The notes under the pieces: model-generated | Told to the model about the DNA's origin: nothing | Databases searched by the model: none | The model's input: the letters and a program-made list of their open reading frames with translations, nothing else | Shown here: positions 35,859 to 44,994 of the stretch, in pieces | Layout: every line of letters starts with the position of its first letter | How positions within the stretch are numbered: position 1 is the stretch's first letter | Assembly: GCA_001468865.1 (NCBI GenBank) | Contig: LDIY01000004.1 | Span: 1-64,000 of the forward strand | DNA from: a candidate division TM6 bacterium SOIL31 | GTDB taxonomy: Bacteria > Babelota > Babeliae > Babelales > Vermiphilaceae | DNA: 64,000 bases | Reading direction: 5' to 3' | Translations under genes and position numbers: made by a program

Positions 35859-38384
35859 TTGGAAAATAAAGACTTTACCTTTTACGCTAATGCTACACCA
35901 GAAAAAATTTTTGAAGGCCTCAAATCATCCACCACAGGTCTCTCACCACAAGAAGCGCAACAGCGCCTTGCGCAATATGGTCCCAATCAACTGCATCAAA
36001 TAATCACTACTGCATGGGATATTTTTATTAATCAGATAAAAAATCCTTTTATTTTTATGTTTATTTTTATTGCGGCTCTTTATTTTTTTACTCATCAATA
36101 CACCGAAGGTATTATTCTCATTATCATTATGATAGTTAATACCGCAATTGGTTTTTATCAAGAGTATCACAGCAATAAAGCAATGGAATTATTGCAATCA
36201 TATTTAGAAGTAAAAACGCTGGTGCGCCGAGCAGGTGCTGATACTATGGTTGATGTGGCAACAATTGTACCGGGTGATATTGTTGTGCTCAAAGCGGGAG
36301 ATGTGATTCCGGCAGATTGTCGTATCATTGAAAGCAATAATCTAATGGTCGATGAAGCAAGTTTGAGTGGTGAATCAGTGCCGGTCAATAAAACACATGA
36401 AACAGATTCAGAACAGATAAAAGAATTATGGAAGGCGCGCACCTGTTGTTTTGCAGGAACGGTGGTAGTGGATGGAGATGGTGTGGCAGTTGTTTTTGCA
36501 ACTGGTATTCATTCGCAACTGGGTTCTATTGCAACGCTTGCGACACACACAATTACCAAAAGTAATCTTGCCAATGGCACTATGCAGATTGCGCGCATTG
36601 TATTATTTCTCGTGTTAATGAGTCTCATATTGGTGATATTTATTAATGTGTTTATCAAAACGGAACAAGTTTCTTTGCTGAATATGCTTTTTTTTGGTGC
36701 AGCGCTTGCAATTACTGCAATTCCTTCAGCGCTTCCTATTGTTATTACGTTTTGTTTGACCAAAGGTGCAATGGCGTTACATAAACATAAAATAATTGTA
36801 AAACGCCTTTCAGCCATAGAAGATTTGGGCAGTCTTGATGTTTTTTGTACTGATAAAACAGGAACATTAACTGAAAACGCCTTGAGCGTGAAAGATGTTT
36901 ATGATGTAAATAAGAAGGATATTCTTTTTTTGAGCGCGCTGACTGCTGATATGACCACCATGTCTAATAGTTTTGATTCTGCAATTGCACAGCAATTAAC
37001 TTCTGAACAAAAAAAAGAAGCGGCGCATTACACTGTTGTCAAGGCGCTGCCTTTTACCTATGAGCGTCATCGGACTATTACGCTCGTTAAAAAAGATGAG
37101 GGTTATTTTCTCATCACCAAGGGTTCAGTTGAATATGTTCTTAAGTATTGTTCGGGAATAGATAAGAAAGAAATTGATGCGTTAAATGCATGGATGCAAG
37201 AAAATGAATCGCAGAGCAATCGGGTGCTTGCAGTTGCTATTAAAAAAATAGAATCTTCTGCTGCAGCTGAAGATGCATTTAACAATAAAGATACGCAGTA
37301 TGACACGATCGGTCTTATTGCATTTGTTGATCCCTTAAAAGAAACGGCAGTGACTGCAATAAAAAAGGCACAAGCATTATCCGTTCAAATTAAAGTATTG
37401 AGTGGTGATAGCCGTGATGTTTGTTTTTCAATCGCTCAACAATTGGGATTGGAAAATAAATTGGAAAATGTTGTATTAGGTGCAGATTTTGAAAAAGCAA
37501 CGGAAAAAGAGAAAATGATTCTTGCGTATAATGGTACCGTGTTTGCGCGTGTAACTCCCGAACAAAAATATCAGATCATTGCGTATTTACAGCGAAAATA
37601 TTCGGTCGGTTATATTGGCGATGGCATCAATGATGCGCCAGCTCTAAAACTTGCTCATGTTGGTATTGCGGTGAAAGATGCAGCGCCGGTGGCACGGGAA
37701 ACTGCGGAAGTAATTTTATTACAAAAAAGTTTGCTCAATATTGTGCTTGGGATTGAAGAAGGCAGAAAGATTACTATTAATACGTTGAAATATATTAAGA
37801 TTACTATTTCATCGAATGTGGGTAATTTTTATTCATTGGTATTTTCATCATTGTTGATCAATTACTTACCCATGTTGCCATTACAATTATTGTTTCTAGA
37901 TTTAATTACTGATTTTCCGTTGATTGCTATTTCAACGGATGCAGTGGCTTATCCAGAGTTGCAAAAATCGTTGAAGTATTCACTCAAAGATATAGGATTG
38001 GTAATCTTTTTGTTTGGGCTTATAAGTTCGCCGTTTGATTTTTTGGTATTTGTTTTTTTTAGATCGGATGCGGCAACGTTACAGACCAGTTGGTTTATTG
38101 CAAGTGCGCTCACGCAGCTTGCTTTAATTTTTTCATTGCGCACCACGTTGCCATTTTGGCGAGCACAGCGTCCGTCAGCAGCATTGCTGGGGTTATGCTG
38201 CATAGCTGTTGGTACGGTTGTTATGTTACCATTCACGCATATTGGACAACAAATTTTTCTCTTTAAGCAGCCAACTCTGCATAATATGATCATTCTTTGT
38301 TCTATTACGCTTGTTTATTTTATTACGACAGAAGTGGTGAAAATCATTTATTATCATAAGCGTGGCAATAAATCAGTTTCCTAG
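35859..38384 (+). CDS. P-type cation-transporting ATPase, copy 2 (altered ion site)
   Basis: An 841-residue paralogue of the preceding gene with the same layout (SLSGESVPV, D332 in CTDKTGTLTE, GDGINDAP). The start is TTG 35859 (MENKDFTFYANATPEK), supported by alignment with the MENKNFSFY start of copy 1 and by AGGA upstream; the nearby ATG runs into a stop. Helix four reads PSALP instead of PEGLP and helix six DLITD instead of NLLTD, so two cation-binding side chains have changed. Transported ion or direction may differ (proton and monovalent cations are possible). Confidence 0.88.
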   Translation: MENKDFTFYANATPEKIFEGLKSSTTGLSPQEAQQRLAQYGPNQLHQIITTAWDIFINQIKNPFIFMFIFIAALYFFTHQYTEGIILIIIMIVNTAIGFYQEYHSNKAMELLQSYLEVKTLVRRAGADTMVDVATIVPGDIVVLKAGDVIPADCRIIESNNLMVDEASLSGESVPVNKTHETDSEQIKELWKARTCCFAGTVVVDGDGVAVVFATGIHSQLGSIATLATHTITKSNLANGTMQIARIVLFLVLMSLILVIFINVFIKTEQVSLLNMLFFGAALAITAIPSALPIVITFCLTKGAMALHKHKIIVKRLSAIEDLGSLDVFCTDKTGTLTENALSVKDVYDVNKKDILFLSALTADMTTMSNSFDSAIAQQLTSEQKKEAAHYTVVKALPFTYERHRTITLVKKDEGYFLITKGSVEYVLKYCSGIDKKEIDALNAWMQENESQSNRVLAVAIKKIESSAAAEDAFNNKDTQYDTIGLIAFVDPLKETAVTAIKKAQALSVQIKVLSGDSRDVCFSIAQQLGLENKLENVVLGADFEKATEKEKMILAYNGTVFARVTPEQKYQIIAYLQRKYSVGYIGDGINDAPALKLAHVGIAVKDAAPVARETAEVILLQKSLLNIVLGIEEGRKITINTLKYIKITISSNVGNFYSLVFSSLLINYLPMLPLQLLFLDLITDFPLIAISTDAVAYPELQKSLKYSLKDIGLVIFLFGLISSPFDFLVFVFFRSDAATLQTSWFIASALTQLALIFSLRTTLPFWRAQRPSAALLGLCCIAVGTVVMLPFTHIGQQIFLFKQPTLHNMIILCSITLVYFITTEVVKIIYYHKRGNKSVS

Positions 38385-38483
38385 AATGCATTAATCACGC
38401 TTGCAACATTGACTGTTTGGCAAATAATGATAATCTCAGATCATAATATTATTATTTTTTACATCAATAGTGTAGGACTTTTT

Positions 38484-39065
38484 ATGAAAATTATATCGCA
38501 TATAGTAAATCTAGTACTAGTTTTTTCTTCAATACCGCTGATGACAATGCAAGAGCAGATTGTAGATGTTCGTATTCAGCTGGCATCAGATACGCACGTT
38601 GTCTGGAATGAAGTGCCTATGCCTGATCTATTAAAATGTGCTTACTTGGGGACTAAATCTTCCCCGAAAGAAAAATATATTCCGGTCATTTCTGCTTTAT
38701 ATGAAGATCAGTTGGGTAATGATTGCGTGCGCTTACAAAAAGATTTATGTGAGACAGTTCCTTACAGCATTACCAACGATCTTGTGAATAAATGTTTGTT
38801 TCCTCGGCATATTTCGCAATCATTTATCGATCGCGTGAAAGATGGCAATGCCACCCATGTTATATATGAAAATGGCGATAAAAAAATAACAGCTCGTTAT
38901 GCAATAGAATGGCTGCAAGATAAAAAAATGGCAGAACCATCTGTTCTGCCAAAAAAAGTAAATAAATCTTGCCGTGAATATGAAATCCCATCGCCGTTTA
39001 ATAACGGTGATAATTTTATGAGTATTGCAGCTGTTTGCGCAATTCTTTTGTTTATTGCAGTTTAA
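38484..39065 (+). CDS. Exported protein with C-terminal hydrophobic end, 193 aa
   Basis: Unrecognised. The start is set at ATG 38484 (MKIISHIVNLVLVFSSIPLM), a signal peptide; a longer frame upstream lacks any such feature. The mature part has conserved-looking Trp and Cys residues and ends in a hydrophobic stretch (MSIAAVCAILLFIAV), again the signal plus C-terminal anchor build. Its stop overlaps that of the convergent ddl gene by a few bases. Confidence 0.65.
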   Translation: MKIISHIVNLVLVFSSIPLMTMQEQIVDVRIQLASDTHVVWNEVPMPDLLKCAYLGTKSSPKEKYIPVISALYEDQLGNDCVRLQKDLCETVPYSITNDLVNKCLFPRHISQSFIDRVKDGNATHVIYENGDKKITARYAIEWLQDKKMAEPSVLPKKVNKSCREYEIPSPFNNGDNFMSIAAVCAILLFIAV

Positions 39066-40198
39066 TGATTCAATTCTTGATAGTTCTTTTGCAAAAGCGA
39101 AGCATATTGAAACAAGTCTTTATGTTTAAAGGTTGGGTTGTGTTCTTCAAATCCGAGCGTAATAATGAGATCGATAAAATCCATTGGTTTAAGACCAATT
39201 TCTGCTGCTTGATGGAACAAGCACGTTGCTGGCGTAAGGCCGGGTAATGTATTTATTTCTAAAATCACAACGCGCTCTTTGCCTGTAGGGCTTATGTCTG
39301 CGCTTTGATAGAAGCAATCAATTCTGACATATCCGCGGCATTGTAGCGTTGTATACACCTGTTCCATTACATCTTGTACAAAGCGTAATGTTTCTTTTGG
39401 CAGCGGTGCAGGAGTTTGGTTCTCACCAGCTCCTGGTAAGAATTTTTCTTCAATGGAAAGTATGCCGTGTGCGCTAATTGCTTGACTTGGTGGCAATGCA
39501 CGCGCAACATCATTACCAATCACGCCGACGGTGAGTTCCATTCCGGTAATACATTCTTCAATAAGAACAGCGTTTTTTTGTTCTAATACCTTTTCTATGG
39601 CGGCAATCAGTTCTTCTTGCGTGTTTGCTTTTTGCACCATTACGCTGCAGCCATCATCATGAGGTTTGACGATCATGGGCCACGACAACTGAGCCGTTAT
39701 TTCTTTGCATAAATCTTTTAATGGGCGCCCATCGTAAGAAACTGGAGATGGGCTAAAATACACATGTTTCGGTACATCAAAGCCGTTGATTGCAAGCAAT
39801 TGATTGGTTTTATATTTATTCATGCACAGAGCGCTTGCAAGAACTGAGGAACCATTATAGGGCATACCAAGCATTTCTAATGCACCTTGCACTGATCCAT
39901 TTTCACCTTCACCTCCATGCAGTGCATTAAAAACAAAATCAGCAATAGTCGGTAAATCAGACCATTTTATTTTTTGTGATTCTTGCAATAATTCAACAAT
40001 TTCTGCGGTAGAATTGCGCACCAATTGTGATTGTGTAAGTTTGTATAATTCCAAATTGCTGCTGACAAAAAGGGCGATTGCATCATATTTGTGTGGCGCA
40101 AGTTTATAAAATACATTGCGACCAGAATCGAGCGACGTTTCTTTTTCATTTGACGCGCCACCGAGTAACACAGCAACGCGAATTTTTTCTGTGAGCAT
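39062..40198 (-). CDS. ddl: D-alanine--D-alanine ligase, copy 1
   Basis: A 378-residue ATP-grasp ligase that makes D-Ala-D-Ala for peptidoglycan. The family start VAVLLGGASNEKETSLDSG, the EGENGSVQGALEMLG helix and the metal site LEINTLPGL near the end are canonical. The omega-loop segment reads HDDGCSVMV where most Ddl have EGSSVG, a deviation near the second D-Ala site. It lies 5 bp after a second ddl-like gene and is surely co-transcribed with it. Confidence 0.92.
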   Translation of the reverse strand: MLTEKIRVAVLLGGASNEKETSLDSGRNVFYKLAPHKYDAIALFVSSNLELYKLTQSQLVRNSTAEIVELLQESQKIKWSDLPTIADFVFNALHGGEGENGSVQGALEMLGMPYNGSSVLASALCMNKYKTNQLLAINGFDVPKHVYFSPSPVSYDGRPLKDLCKEITAQLSWPMIVKPHDDGCSVMVQKANTQEELIAAIEKVLEQKNAVLIEECITGMELTVGVIGNDVARALPPSQAISAHGILSIEEKFLPGAGENQTPAPLPKETLRFVQDVMEQVYTTLQCRGYVRIDCFYQSADISPTGKERVVILEINTLPGLTPATCLFHQAAEIGLKPMDFIDLIITLGFEEHNPTFKHKDLFQYASLLQKNYQELNH

Positions 40199-40203
40199 AA
40201 GAT

Positions 40204-41283
40204 TTATTCTTTCGGTATGAGGTTGTATTGTTGCAATGCGGTCGTTAGCAAATGGCTAATAATTTGAGAGGGACTCATATCAATTTCTGCTGCTTGATTA
40301 AAAATATAACTGGAGGGCGCCATGCCAGAAAAAGTATTAGGATCAATGATAACGATATTTCCTTCTGGTGTTACAAATCCATCAATGCGGCTCATGATGG
40401 TGAAACCTAGCACATGCATTACTGCAATGCATGTTTGTTGAATGCGGATGGTTATTTCTGCGCTGCAGCGCGCAGGAGTTCGTTTGATACCACGTCCGGG
40501 CATATATTTTTGTTCATAATCAAAAAAACCAATTGCAGGATCAGTGACACTTTCTGTTGGTGGTAATGCAAAAAATTCTCCCGTGACATTATTGGTTAAT
40601 ACTATGCAGGTGAATTCCATGCCATTAATTTTTTCTTCCACAATCACTCGCTTTTTTTTATCGGGATCGATAAAGCAGGCTCTTTTTAAAGCCATTTCCA
40701 GATTATGTTTATCAGCAACAGAAATACCCAGGCTTGATCCTTCATTATATGGTTTTACAATATAGGTTTCTGTTGGAACTATAGTGTTAAGTTTATGAAA
40801 AATAGTTGTTTGATATTTTTCATAATGATCTATTTCATGTGGTTCGATGGTGATATAACGAGGGACTGCAATACCAGCATTTTTGAGTATTATTTTATGA
40901 ATGTTTTTATCTGCGCGCAATGCGCTTGCAAGAACTCCCGAACCAAAATAAGGGATGCGCAATACCTCCAAAAATCCTTGTAACGTACCATCTTCTGCAT
41001 AACATCCATGCTCAGCTATATACATAAAATCGATATGCTGTCGCAAGTCGTCCCAGGCGATTTGTTGTGCTTCACGTGCAAGTCGGTGTTCAAAATCAGT
41101 GGTTTTGCCACGGTGTAAAAAATGCCATGGCAAAAGATATATTTTTAAATTTGTGTGAAAGAGTGGAATTGCATCATATTGTGTAGTATCAATATGATCA
41201 CACACCGTTCTTCCGGAATTGAAAGAGACTTCTTTTTCAAGTGATTTGCCGCCCATCAGGACGCCAATGCGTAATTTCTGCAT
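40204..41283 (-). CDS. D-alanine--D-alanine ligase-like protein, copy 2
   Basis: A 359-residue ATP-grasp protein. Start RIGVLMGGKSLEKEVSFNSG and loop YNEGSSLGIS are canonical for Ddl, but the metal-binding motif reads IDPNTFSGM rather than (L/V)EINTxPGM, so the Glu that holds Mg is replaced by Asp-Pro. It may still work with Asp, have another acceptor (D-lactate or D-serine), or be a regulatory partner of copy 1. The two share an operon and the same general fold but are clearly diverged, so the duplication is old. Confidence 0.85.
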   Translation of the reverse strand: MQKLRIGVLMGGKSLEKEVSFNSGRTVCDHIDTTQYDAIPLFHTNLKIYLLPWHFLHRGKTTDFEHRLAREAQQIAWDDLRQHIDFMYIAEHGCYAEDGTLQGFLEVLRIPYFGSGVLASALRADKNIHKIILKNAGIAVPRYITIEPHEIDHYEKYQTTIFHKLNTIVPTETYIVKPYNEGSSLGISVADKHNLEMALKRACFIDPDKKKRVIVEEKINGMEFTCIVLTNNVTGEFFALPPTESVTDPAIGFFDYEQKYMPGRGIKRTPARCSAEITIRIQQTCIAVMHVLGFTIMSRIDGFVTPEGNIVIIDPNTFSGMAPSSYIFNQAAEIDMSPSQIISHLLTTALQQYNLIPKE

Positions 41284-41373
41284 GATTAAAACCTGTTAGA
41301 TAGGGTCAACTTAGCGATTCATGCTATAGCGTACCGTTTTGTGGAATGGTGGTAAAGGAAGTTAACAACGTTT

Positions 41374-42207
41374 TTAATAGTCAAAATACATATAAAAGGG
41401 TTCATCTTTAAATTCTTCATCATTTTCAGCAAATGAAACATATCCATACACAGTACGATTATCGATGTATTGTGGAATATTGTGTTTGCGTGCATTGTCA
41501 CTAAAAATGACATATTCATAACGAGCAGATTCATCATCATAGCTCATCTTATCCAGTACTTCATGACGAATAAAATAGGTGCAATGAACAACATCAACTT
41601 CAATTATTCCCATAACTTTTTGGTCAAGTATATCGTAATAAAGTACTGAAGGAGTGTAATAACCATTTGCATCAACAATGTCATGATAATTGGAATAATA
41701 TTTTTGTGAGTAACAGCGTAATAAGGGTGCAACAATTGGCAGATTTGTTTGGAACATGCTTTCAATGGTTTCGGGAAAAATTAAGTTATCACAATCGGCA
41801 ACAAAGTAATGGGAATTATGTTCATATGCCCAATCAACAGAAGCTTGGCGAATATCGCCTAATACTTTAAAGCGGGTGTAATTCCATTCATGTTGCCCAA
41901 ATTGTTCCACGTTGACATCAACATCTGAATCATCAAAATAAATTTTTGCATAACGGTTACCAACGCGATCAATCCAATCTCGCAATACTTGTGCTGTATT
42001 ATCAGTGTTGTTATTGGTGCGAATATAAAGATAGGTGTTTTCTGCGGGCCAGGTTTGTTCTTCCAGGCAGCGAAGGTACATCGGTAATGTATGTGCTTTA
42101 TCTTTTGCAAGAATTGCGATGGTGACATATTCAATTGTATCAGGCGAGTAAGCATACATGTTCAAAAATGAAAGCGATAAGATAAATATCTTTATAGGGA
42201 ACTTCAT
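41374..42207 (-). CDS. Exported glycosyltransferase resembling collagen galactosyltransferase (COLGALT)
   Basis: A 277-residue protein. A signal peptide (MKFPIKIFILSLSFLNMYAY) precedes a GT-A-type glycosyltransferase domain: TIAILAKDKAHTLP strand, NNNTDNT (65-71), WNYTRFKVLGDIRQASVDWA, the DxD-type metal motif ADCDNLIF (D138, D140), IVAPLLRCYS, and VHCTYFIRHEVL. This order and wording closely resemble the N-terminal domain of animal COLGALT/GLT25D proteins. It would glycosylate a protein outside the cytoplasm or in a host compartment. I start at ATG 42207 because GGAGAG lies just upstream; TTG 42219 is less likely. Confidence 0.75.
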   Translation of the reverse strand: MKFPIKIFILSLSFLNMYAYSPDTIEYVTIAILAKDKAHTLPMYLRCLEEQTWPAENTYLYIRTNNNTDNTAQVLRDWIDRVGNRYAKIYFDDSDVDVNVEQFGQHEWNYTRFKVLGDIRQASVDWAYEHNSHYFVADCDNLIFPETIESMFQTNLPIVAPLLRCYSQKYYSNYHDIVDANGYYTPSVLYYDILDQKVMGIIEVDVVHCTYFIRHEVLDKMSYDDESARYEYVIFSDNARKHNIPQYIDNRTVYGYVSFAENDEEFKDEPFYMYFDY

Positions 42208-42239
42208 TTCTCTCTCCAAATGGTTTTAAATTTTATCGT

Positions 42240-42269
42240 AGTATAGTGTGTAAAATTTTATTTTGTCAA
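42240..42269 (-). promoter_or_regulatory. Sigma-70-type promoter for the glycosyltransferase gene
   Basis: A -35 TTGACA (42264-42269) and -10 TATACT (42240-42245) with an 18-bp spacer, 32 bp before the start codon. Confidence 0.7.
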
Positions 42270-42332
42270 AACAGAAAAATGGTATGCTCTTATAAGATCT
42301 GAACATGAACTCATTACATAGAGGTATTTTCC

Positions 42333-42884
42333 GTGGCAAAAAATGATGTTGGCAATCTCGTGTGGATTGATCTTGAAATGAGCGGATTGAACATTGCAAA
42401 TGATGTTATTTTGGAAATTGCATGCGTCATTACCGATGGCAATTTAAATGTTATAGCAGAAGGGCCTTCTTTTATTATTCACCAGCCTGAAGAAAAGCTT
42501 GCTGCTATGGGAAAGTGGTGTCAGGATCACCACGGAAAAACGGGATTGACTGATGCGGTGCGCAACTCAACAACAACATTGGCGCATGCGCAGCAAGAAA
42601 CATTTAATTTTATTAAACAGCATTGTTCGATTCATACCGGCGTTCTTGCCGGTAATTCTGTTTGGCAGGATCGTGTTTTTTTGGATAAATATATGCCAAC
42701 TATTACTCATTATCTTCATTATCGCACTGTTGATGTCACTAGCATTAAAGAACTGGTAAAACGGTGGTATCCGCAGAATAAAAACATTGAATTTAAAAAA
42801 TCCGATCGGCACCGTGCATTGAGTGATGTTCATGAATCAATTGCTGAGTTGCTGCATTATCGTAGAAATTTTTTTGTGGAATAA
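42333..42884 (+). CDS. orn: Oligoribonuclease
   Basis: A 183-residue DEDDh exonuclease that degrades 2-5 nt RNA leftovers and pGpG. The motifs are in order: WIDLEMSGL (D, E), the Asp in GNSVWQDRVFLDKYMP, and the late HRALSDVHESI (H, D). Length matches the family. It lies divergent from the glycosyltransferase gene and convergent with priA, with a shared terminator. Confidence 0.95.
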   Translation: MAKNDVGNLVWIDLEMSGLNIANDVILEIACVITDGNLNVIAEGPSFIIHQPEEKLAAMGKWCQDHHGKTGLTDAVRNSTTTLAHAQQETFNFIKQHCSIHTGVLAGNSVWQDRVFLDKYMPTITHYLHYRTVDVTSIKELVKRWYPQNKNIEFKKSDRHRALSDVHESIAELLHYRRNFFVE

Positions 42885-42888
42885 GAGT

Positions 42889-42925
42889 AAGAATAATGCC
42901 CAATTTTGTTGGGCGTTATTCTTAA
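42889..42925. terminator. Bidirectional terminator between orn and priA
   Basis: AAGAATAATGCCCAA pairs with TTGGGCGTTATTCTT around a five-base loop, with T-runs on both strands. Very similar to the lon/MscS terminator at 6235-6270. Confidence 0.9.
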
Positions 42926-42934
42926 AATCTTTTT

Positions 42935-44902
42935 TTATAACGGGTTAGGCGTAAAATAAATAGAGCTAGAATATTTCTTCTTTGTAAGCGCATTACACAG
43001 TAGCGCAATCTGTGAAAAGTCTTTACCTTTGATATAAATTTTCCTGCTATGTACTGATTTAATTTTAGAAACGGGTGGTTTAGCTGGTCCTAAAATGGTG
43101 ACATTCAAATTTATTTTTTTTGCATAGGCATGCAAAGAATCTATTACGTAATAGGTGTCTTGTTCTAATTTTCTTTCGTCAACGTGTTTAATCTCTAATT
43201 CTGCAAAGCGGCCAGCAGGAGGATAGCCAAGTTCTTCACGCATCGCCATTTCTGTTGCATAAAACTGGAGGTAATCGATTTCATTTAAGTGGTTGAATAG
43301 TTCATGATCTGCCATTGTTTGAATAATAACAGTGCCTGGTATGTGATGTCGGCCGGCGCGGCCTGCAACTTGGATCAATTGTTGTAACGCGGTTTCTGCT
43401 GCGTTATACACGGGAAAACTCAATTGCAAATCGGCCCATAAAACACCCACCAGTGTAACATTTGGGAAATGAAAACCTTTGGTGATTGTTTGCGTACCTA
43501 CGAGAATATCAATCTTGCCATCAGTCATATCGGCAATTGTTTGTTGCCAGACTTTCTTTTTCGTGGTGGTATCCAAATCGGCGCGTGCAATAGTTGCTTG
43601 TGGGAACATTTTTTGCAAAATGGTTACTACTTTTTGGGTGCCAATTCCTTTTTTTAAAAAATTATCAGCACTTGCTTTGCAAGAGGAGCATGCATAGGGT
43701 AGGGCCATTGAGGTGCCACAATAGTGGCATATGAGGCGCTCATCTTCATGCAGCGTCAAGCTTACTGAACATGTTGAGCAAGAAAAGATGAAAGTACAAT
43801 TTTTACATTGCACAAAAAAACTGACTCCACGGCGGTTAAGAAAAATAATCGTTTGTTCGCGTTTTTGCAAACGATCAGTAATGGCGGAGTTCAATTCTTT
43901 TGTTATCCAGAATTCTCTTCTATTTCGATCTTCTTTTAACGAGACTACGCTCACGGCAGGTAGCACGCCTGAAAATCTTTTTTTCAGTTGAAAAAATGCC
44001 CAGCGCTTTGTTTTGACATTGTAAAGCGTGCTGATTGATGGTGTTGCAGACCCCAGTAAAATAGGAATACCTGCTTGCTGCGCACGCATGAGTGCAGCTT
44101 CTTTGCTATTTATTTTGGGATGTTTTTTTTCTTGATAGCCAACTTCATGCTCTTCATCAACAACTATGACACCTAAATTTGGAATGGGCAGCAATACGGG
44201 TAAATGCACGCCAATTAAAATCATGGGTGTTTGAGTGCGCAGATTGTTCCACACCGCATTTTTTTCTTTAGGGGTTTTGCCTGAATGGAAGCTATAAATA
44301 GGCGTATCAGGCAGTTCCGCTTTTAAGCGGTTTTCAAATGCAATTGCAAGCGTCACTTCCGGCAGTAATAACAAACTTGTTTTGTTTTTGCTCAGCGCAT
44401 CTAAAAAAATCTGTTTATATACTTCTGTTTTTCCCGATCCGGTAACGCCATGCAAAACCACCGGTGTATAAACATTTTTGCCAATGGTGGGAATAATGAA
44501 ATCACACACTTTTTTTTGTTCATCAGTGAGTATTACCGAACTTTCTGTTGAATGAATTTTTTGCTCGAGCGCAACCAATTCTTCTTGTTTTTTATCAATC
44601 AAAAAATGGTGAATACGTTTAATAAAATGGAGTGATTCAATTTGGTAGTAATTGCCAAGCTTTTGCAAAAAAGGAAGATAATGAGGATCTTCCGGTAATT
44701 GTTCAATGGCGTGAATGGGTTTTAGTTCAAATGCAATATTATATGGCTTTGCTTTTTGTTCATCGATAACGAGCGCGGGGATGATGCGATCGCGCAGCGG
44801 TACCTGCACAATCAATCCCGTAAGAGATTGTGTGTAATTTTCTGGTACGCTATACCATAGCGGTTCCGGCAATCCATTTAAAAGTCTGACACGTATAAAC
44901 AT
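42935..44902 (-). CDS. priA: Primosomal replication protein N' (PriA helicase)
   Basis: A 655-residue 3'-5' DNA helicase that restarts stalled forks by loading the replicative helicase. Walker A LHGVTGSGKTEVYKQ, DEEH (VVDEEHEVGYQ), the cysteine-rich zinc domain (CKNCTFIFSCSTC, then CHYCGT, CSSC), and motif VI QVAGRAGRH are visible. The N-terminal DNA-binding part (RVRLLNGLPEPLWYSVPE) is present but brief. Start is at ATG 44902 (MFIRVRLL); a TTG five codons upstream is possible. Confidence 0.95.
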   Translation of the reverse strand: MFIRVRLLNGLPEPLWYSVPENYTQSLTGLIVQVPLRDRIIPALVIDEQKAKPYNIAFELKPIHAIEQLPEDPHYLPFLQKLGNYYQIESLHFIKRIHHFLIDKKQEELVALEQKIHSTESSVILTDEQKKVCDFIIPTIGKNVYTPVVLHGVTGSGKTEVYKQIFLDALSKNKTSLLLLPEVTLAIAFENRLKAELPDTPIYSFHSGKTPKEKNAVWNNLRTQTPMILIGVHLPVLLPIPNLGVIVVDEEHEVGYQEKKHPKINSKEAALMRAQQAGIPILLGSATPSISTLYNVKTKRWAFFQLKKRFSGVLPAVSVVSLKEDRNRREFWITKELNSAITDRLQKREQTIIFLNRRGVSFFVQCKNCTFIFSCSTCSVSLTLHEDERLICHYCGTSMALPYACSSCKASADNFLKKGIGTQKVVTILQKMFPQATIARADLDTTTKKKVWQQTIADMTDGKIDILVGTQTITKGFHFPNVTLVGVLWADLQLSFPVYNAAETALQQLIQVAGRAGRHHIPGTVIIQTMADHELFNHLNEIDYLQFYATEMAMREELGYPPAGRFAELEIKHVDERKLEQDTYYVIDSLHAYAKKINLNVTILGPAKPPVSKIKSVHSRKIYIKGKDFSQIALLCNALTKKKYSSSIYFTPNPL

Positions 44903-44994
44903 AAATATACTATACAAAAAATGGGTTCTTTTTGTAAGTGTAATTAAGTATACTTAAGAAATAATGAAGATGTTCAATGCGAAAGATATAACTC

